This document shows positions 60,935 through 64,000 of a stretch of 64,000 nucleotides of DNA, in pieces. How positions within the stretch are numbered: the first letter of the stretch is position 1; each line of letters opens with the position of its first letter. A program made the translations under genes and the position numbers. The notes below the pieces were generated by a model. It saw only the letters and a list, made by a program, of their open reading frames with translations, made no database searches and had not been told where the DNA came from. This DNA is from CAYPNF01 sp964411985 (GTDB lineage: Bacteria; Verrucomicrobiota; Verrucomicrobiia; Limisphaerales; J093), in NCBI GenBank assembly GCA_964411985.1, contig CAYPNF010000045.1:1-64000 (forward strand), written 5' to 3'.

Positions 60935-62385
60935 TCCCACCCGCCTCCCAGGGCCTTCACCAGGCGGACTGTGGCCAGCCGCTGTTCGTTCACGACTCTT
61001 AGCGCTCCAAGGGCCCCTTGCAGTCGCACACCTTCGGCGGTGACAACGTCCAGGAAACTGATCGTGCCCGCCTGGTACCGCGCATAGGCGATCCGCGCCG
61101 CCTCACGGGCGCTGGAAGCGGCTTTCTGCCTCGCTTTGGCCTCGTCCTGGAGGAAAGTCAAGGCGGCCAGGTTATCTTCCACCTCGCGGAACGCTACCAG
61201 GACCTTCTGCCGGTAGAGAGACACGCCTTCTTCATAGGCCGCCTTCGCTTTCTCGAGGTTGGCCTTGTTGCGCCCGCCTTGGAAGATCGGGAGAGTGATG
61301 CTCGGGCCGATCGACCAGGTCCGGCTCTCCCATTCGAAAAGATCCTTCACATCTCCGCTGAGCACGCCGCCGCTGGCGGTGAGTCGCACGACCGGGTAGA
61401 ACGCGGCTTTGGCGACTCCGATCTGGGCCATGCGGGAAGCTAGTTCGCGTTCGGCTTGAGCGATATCCGGCCTGCGCTCCAAGATGCTCGAGGGGAGATC
61501 TGGTGCGACCTGGGGTATGACGGGGGCGTTGGTGGAGACGGTGGGCTGGAAGTGGGAGGGGGGTTGTCCGCAGTAGACCGCCAGGGCGTTGATCAACTCC
61601 GCTTCGCGCCTTTGGGCCGCTTTCAGGCTGGCCTCGGCGCTGGAGACTTCCACCTGTCCGAGGTTCACCTCGTAGTCGCTTGCCATTCCCGCAGCAAGGC
61701 GTTGTTGAAAGACCTGCAACGCTTCGCTGCGCAGCCGGACCGTTTCCTGGAGAACTTCGATTTCGTTTCGCGTGCTCTGAAGTTCGAAATAGTTGAGAGC
61801 CAGGTCCGCTTGCAGCATCAGAACCAGGTTCTGACGCGCCGCTTCAGCACTCATCGCCATCTGTTGCGATGACTCAAAAGAGCGCCGGACTCGGCCCCAG
61901 AGGTCGAACTCGTAGCTGAGATCGAACGGGATGGCCCACTGCCCCTGGGTGAAGCTGGGGACGGGGAAGGGCACGGGACTGGGGGAGTTGCCGGAGGTTC
62001 GGTATCGGGCGTAGTAGGGCGAGGTTTGCAGGGAAGGGTAGAAATCCGCTTTGCTGACCCGGGCTCCAGCCCTGGCCTGTTCCACCCGGGCGAAAGCCGC
62101 CTTCAAGTCCAGGTTTTCGGCGTACACCTTTTCCTGGAGCGCATCGAGCTCGGCATCGTTGAATACCTTCCACCAAGCCCCCTTGGGTACATGATCTTTT
62201 GGCTCCGCTTGTTTCCATCGCCAGTCCGAGGGCGTCGGCACGGCAGGACGCTGGTAATCCGGGCCGACCTTGCAACTGGTCACGGAGAGCGCCAGGAGGC
62301 TGAATAGAACCGGCGTCAGGAACCAGCGACTGGATGAAGTCCAGGTGCCTGCCCGTACCTTCGGATTGCTTTGGCCGATAACCAT
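60931..62385 (-). CDS. Outer-membrane efflux lipoprotein (NodT/OprM family)
   Basis: 484 residues. A signal ends in the lipobox LSVTSC and is followed by KVGPDYQRPAVPTPSDW, the typical NodT/OprM start. OEP repeats are present: LKAAFARVEQARAGARVSKADFYPSL and RRPDIAQAERELASRMAQIGVAKAAFYP. It forms the trimeric exit channel. It is the first gene of the operon, an order seen in some Gram-negative groups; OprM usually comes last. No TetR/MarR regulator is next to it. Confidence 0.94.
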   Translation of the reverse strand: MVIGQSNPKVRAGTWTSSSRWFLTPVLFSLLALSVTSCKVGPDYQRPAVPTPSDWRWKQAEPKDHVPKGAWWKVFNDAELDALQEKVYAENLDLKAAFARVEQARAGARVSKADFYPSLQTSPYYARYRTSGNSPSPVPFPVPSFTQGQWAIPFDLSYEFDLWGRVRRSFESSQQMAMSAEAARQNLVLMLQADLALNYFELQSTRNEIEVLQETVRLRSEALQVFQQRLAAGMASDYEVNLGQVEVSSAEASLKAAQRREAELINALAVYCGQPPSHFQPTVSTNAPVIPQVAPDLPSSILERRPDIAQAERELASRMAQIGVAKAAFYPVVRLTASGGVLSGDVKDLFEWESRTWSIGPSITLPIFQGGRNKANLEKAKAAYEEGVSLYRQKVLVAFREVEDNLAALTFLQDEAKARQKAASSAREAARIAYARYQAGTISFLDVVTAEGVRLQGALGALRVVNEQRLATVRLVKALGGGWE

Positions 62386-62800
62386 GTCGTCAAGTGTCTG
62401 CTATCTCATGTTGATCTGAGAGATAGGGGGCTGATTCAAAACGCACGAAGGGCTCACACCGATCTGAATTGTGGAACACCCCTGACCAAACAGACCGTGC
62501 CGACGGTACACGGCCTTCAGGTTTCGTCAATGAGTTCGATCACAGGCCGGTTTGCATCGCGCGAGGAACCGTCCGAGGTGGGTGAATGACGATAGGAACA
62601 GCAAATGATGCAAAGAAGCCTGACTACGCCAGCTCTTTCAATTTCCACCCCGTCACGCTCGAACGGAGATTCCCTCAACTTGGCCTGGTATGCTGAGATT
62701 GGGATCGGATTGCGTTTTTGACCGATTCCAATAAGATATTGCTAATAAATGGTTTCTGGAGAAAAGAGGGTTGGTCGGGGTCGAGATCCCTTGGCGGCGG
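62386..62800. other. Intergenic region upstream of the multidrug efflux operon
   Basis: 415 bp with no supported gene. It should hold the efflux-operon promoter (minus strand). 62720-62765 is AT-rich and lies just past the PLP-enzyme stop. No operator palindrome or clear terminator hairpin was found. Confidence 0.5.
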
Positions 62801-63922
62801 TTACCCAAGCGCCTGGGCCAGGTCGGCGATGAGGTCGTCGTGATGTTCGAGTCCTATGGAGCAGCGGAGGAGTCCAGGCGGGGTGGGGGAGTTGGGGCCT
62901 TCCACGACTACGCGGTGTTCGATCAGGCTTTCATAACCGCCCAGGCTGGTGGCACGAGTGAGGAGTTTCACTTTGCCGATGACTCTTGCCGCTGCCTCGC
63001 GGCTTGCCGCGACTTCGAAGGAGAGCATGCCCCCAAAGCCCCGCATCTGGGCAAGGATCAACGGGCGTTGCGGGTGGTCGGGAAGCCCGGGATAGTGCAC
63101 ACGCGAGACCGAAGGGTGGCGGGTCAGGAACTCGGCAACCCTGGCGGTGCTGGCGGCTTGCTGGCGGAGGCGGCACGCCAGCGTGGGCAGGCTGCGCAGC
63201 AGCAGCCAGCAGTCGAAAGGAGACGGGACTGCACCGCCTTGGACCTGGTAGTTCCTGATCCTCCGGAAGAAATCGCTCTCGGCGTTCCGAGCGATGACAC
63301 AGCCTCCCAAAACATCGCTGTGGCCGCCCAGATACTTGGTGGTGGAATGAACCACGAAATCGGCACCCAGTTCCAGGGGGCTCTGGAACAACGGGGTGGC
63401 CCAGGTGTTGTCCACGGCACACTGCGCGCCGACTTCATGGGCCAGGCTTGAAACCTTGTGGATGTCGGTGATCTGGAGTCGTGGATTCGAAGGGGTTTCC
63501 ACCCAGATCAGGCGAGTGTTGACTCGTACGGCATCCTGGACCTTGGCGAGGTCGGTTGTGTCCACGTAGCTGGCCTCCAGGCCCCAGCGGAGGTAGTGAT
63601 TGTCCACCAAGCCGCGGGTGTTGTAGTACATCTCCTGGGGAAGGATGACGTGGTCGCCCGGGTTGAGGGCGTGCATCAGGCTCATGGTGGCCGTTTGACC
63701 TGAAGCGAAGGTTGCGGCAGCAGCGCCTCCTTCCAACGCCGCCAACGCTCGCTCCAGATCGCGACGGTTTGGGTTGTCGATCCTCGAGTAGAGATTGCCA
63801 TGGGGCAGGGAGGCGTCCGCAGCCCGCTCAAAGGTGGTGGAGAGAACGATGGGCGGGGAAATGGCACCGGAACCAGGGTCCGGTTGGTGGCCAACGTGGG
63901 CGGCGAGGGTCTCGAAATGCAT
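62801..63922 (-). CDS. Cys/Met metabolism PLP-dependent enzyme (cystathionine gamma-synthase/lyase-like)
   Basis: 373 residues. Family motifs: FETLAAHVG start, LYSRIDNPNRRDLE (Y45 and R47 bind PLP phosphate of the neighbouring subunit), FASGQTAT, VDNTWATPLFQSPLELGADFV (D171 pairs with the PLP ring nitrogen) and the Schiff-base lysine K196 in HSTTKYLGGHSD. C-terminal LGGYESLIEHR and RCSIGLEHHDDLIADL complete the domain. It could be cystathionine gamma-synthase, beta- or gamma-lyase or methionine gamma-lyase; sequence reading alone does not separate these. It is a single gene at the window edge. Confidence 0.94.
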   Translation of the reverse strand: MHFETLAAHVGHQPDPGSGAISPPIVLSTTFERAADASLPHGNLYSRIDNPNRRDLERALAALEGGAAAATFASGQTATMSLMHALNPGDHVILPQEMYYNTRGLVDNHYLRWGLEASYVDTTDLAKVQDAVRVNTRLIWVETPSNPRLQITDIHKVSSLAHEVGAQCAVDNTWATPLFQSPLELGADFVVHSTTKYLGGHSDVLGGCVIARNAESDFFRRIRNYQVQGGAVPSPFDCWLLLRSLPTLACRLRQQAASTARVAEFLTRHPSVSRVHYPGLPDHPQRPLILAQMRGFGGMLSFEVAASREAAARVIGKVKLLTRATSLGGYESLIEHRVVVEGPNSPTPPGLLRCSIGLEHHDDLIADLAQALG

Positions 63923-64000
63923 GACACCACCCTAGGAGAGACTTGTTCTGGTGGCAATGCGGACGATGGATCGTGGGGGGAGCATGAGTTTTTCTTCTAG

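Overview
The window is a dense, GC-rich (roughly 60%) chromosomal segment with about 36 protein genes and no rRNA, tRNA, CRISPR array or prophage that I could recognise. Gene content points to a Verrucomicrobiota bacterium, probably a Limisphaerales/Pedosphaera-like soil or freshwater lineage. The signs are LacI-AraC (XylR-type) regulators, a VPD-type PEP-CTERM tail, secreted PQQ-like propellers that begin with a WPQWRG motif, a PmoA-like protein, Tat-exported sugar isomerase and dehydrogenase homologues, and a giant secreted repeat protein. This assignment is inference from family content, not from a marker gene.

Layout. 0-28 kb is almost entirely minus strand. It holds a DUF885 peptidase-like protein, an aldose-epimerase-like protein, a 12.3-kb gene for a ~4,086-residue secreted repeat protein, a XylR-type regulator, an FG-GAP propeller, a sugar isomerase, a hypothetical secreted protein, an ABC-type permease, ApbE, a Gfo/Idh/MocA oxidoreductase, and a two-domain esterase (alpha/beta hydrolase plus SGNH). 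At 28 kb the strand switches. An unusual fusion of a sugar-type ABC ATPase to a histidine kinase is followed by a PQQ-like protein, a Cys/His-rich small protein and a CzcCBA-type heavy-metal efflux operon (31.6-37.3 kb). Next come glycoside hydrolase genes (clan-D-like and GH20) with a PmoA-like gene (37.7-42.4 kb), a small secreted protein, and a tightly coupled WecG/TagA - GT2 - radical SAM cassette (43.3-46.4 kb).

46.4-49 kb (minus) holds an ABC ATPase, a membrane-anchored unknown and a LysM/TPR lipoprotein. 49.5-53.7 kb (plus) holds a second PQQ-like protein coupled to a non-catalytic FGE-like protein, a REP-associated (Y1/RAYT) transposase and an AraC regulator. 53.7-56.2 kb is repeat-rich and contains a 5'-truncated PEP-CTERM relic and a KDG-type sugar kinase. 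A small Smr protein then converges on an OprM-MexA-MexB type multidrug efflux operon (56.6-62.4 kb). The window ends in a Cys/Met-metabolism PLP enzyme.

The non-coding DNA is distinctive. A ~170-300 bp intergenic element occurs as three clear copies and one fragment (42.4, 49.2, 55.9, 30.9 kb). The long copies carry two conserved hairpins and all three clear copies carry a GA-rich trinucleotide tract. They flank the RAYT-type transposase, which suggests a REP/RAYT system. Two other palindromic repeat types also occur. The most unusual coding observation is the ABC-ATPase/histidine-kinase fusion, which keeps the kinase residues but has Arg in place of the ABC H-loop histidine.
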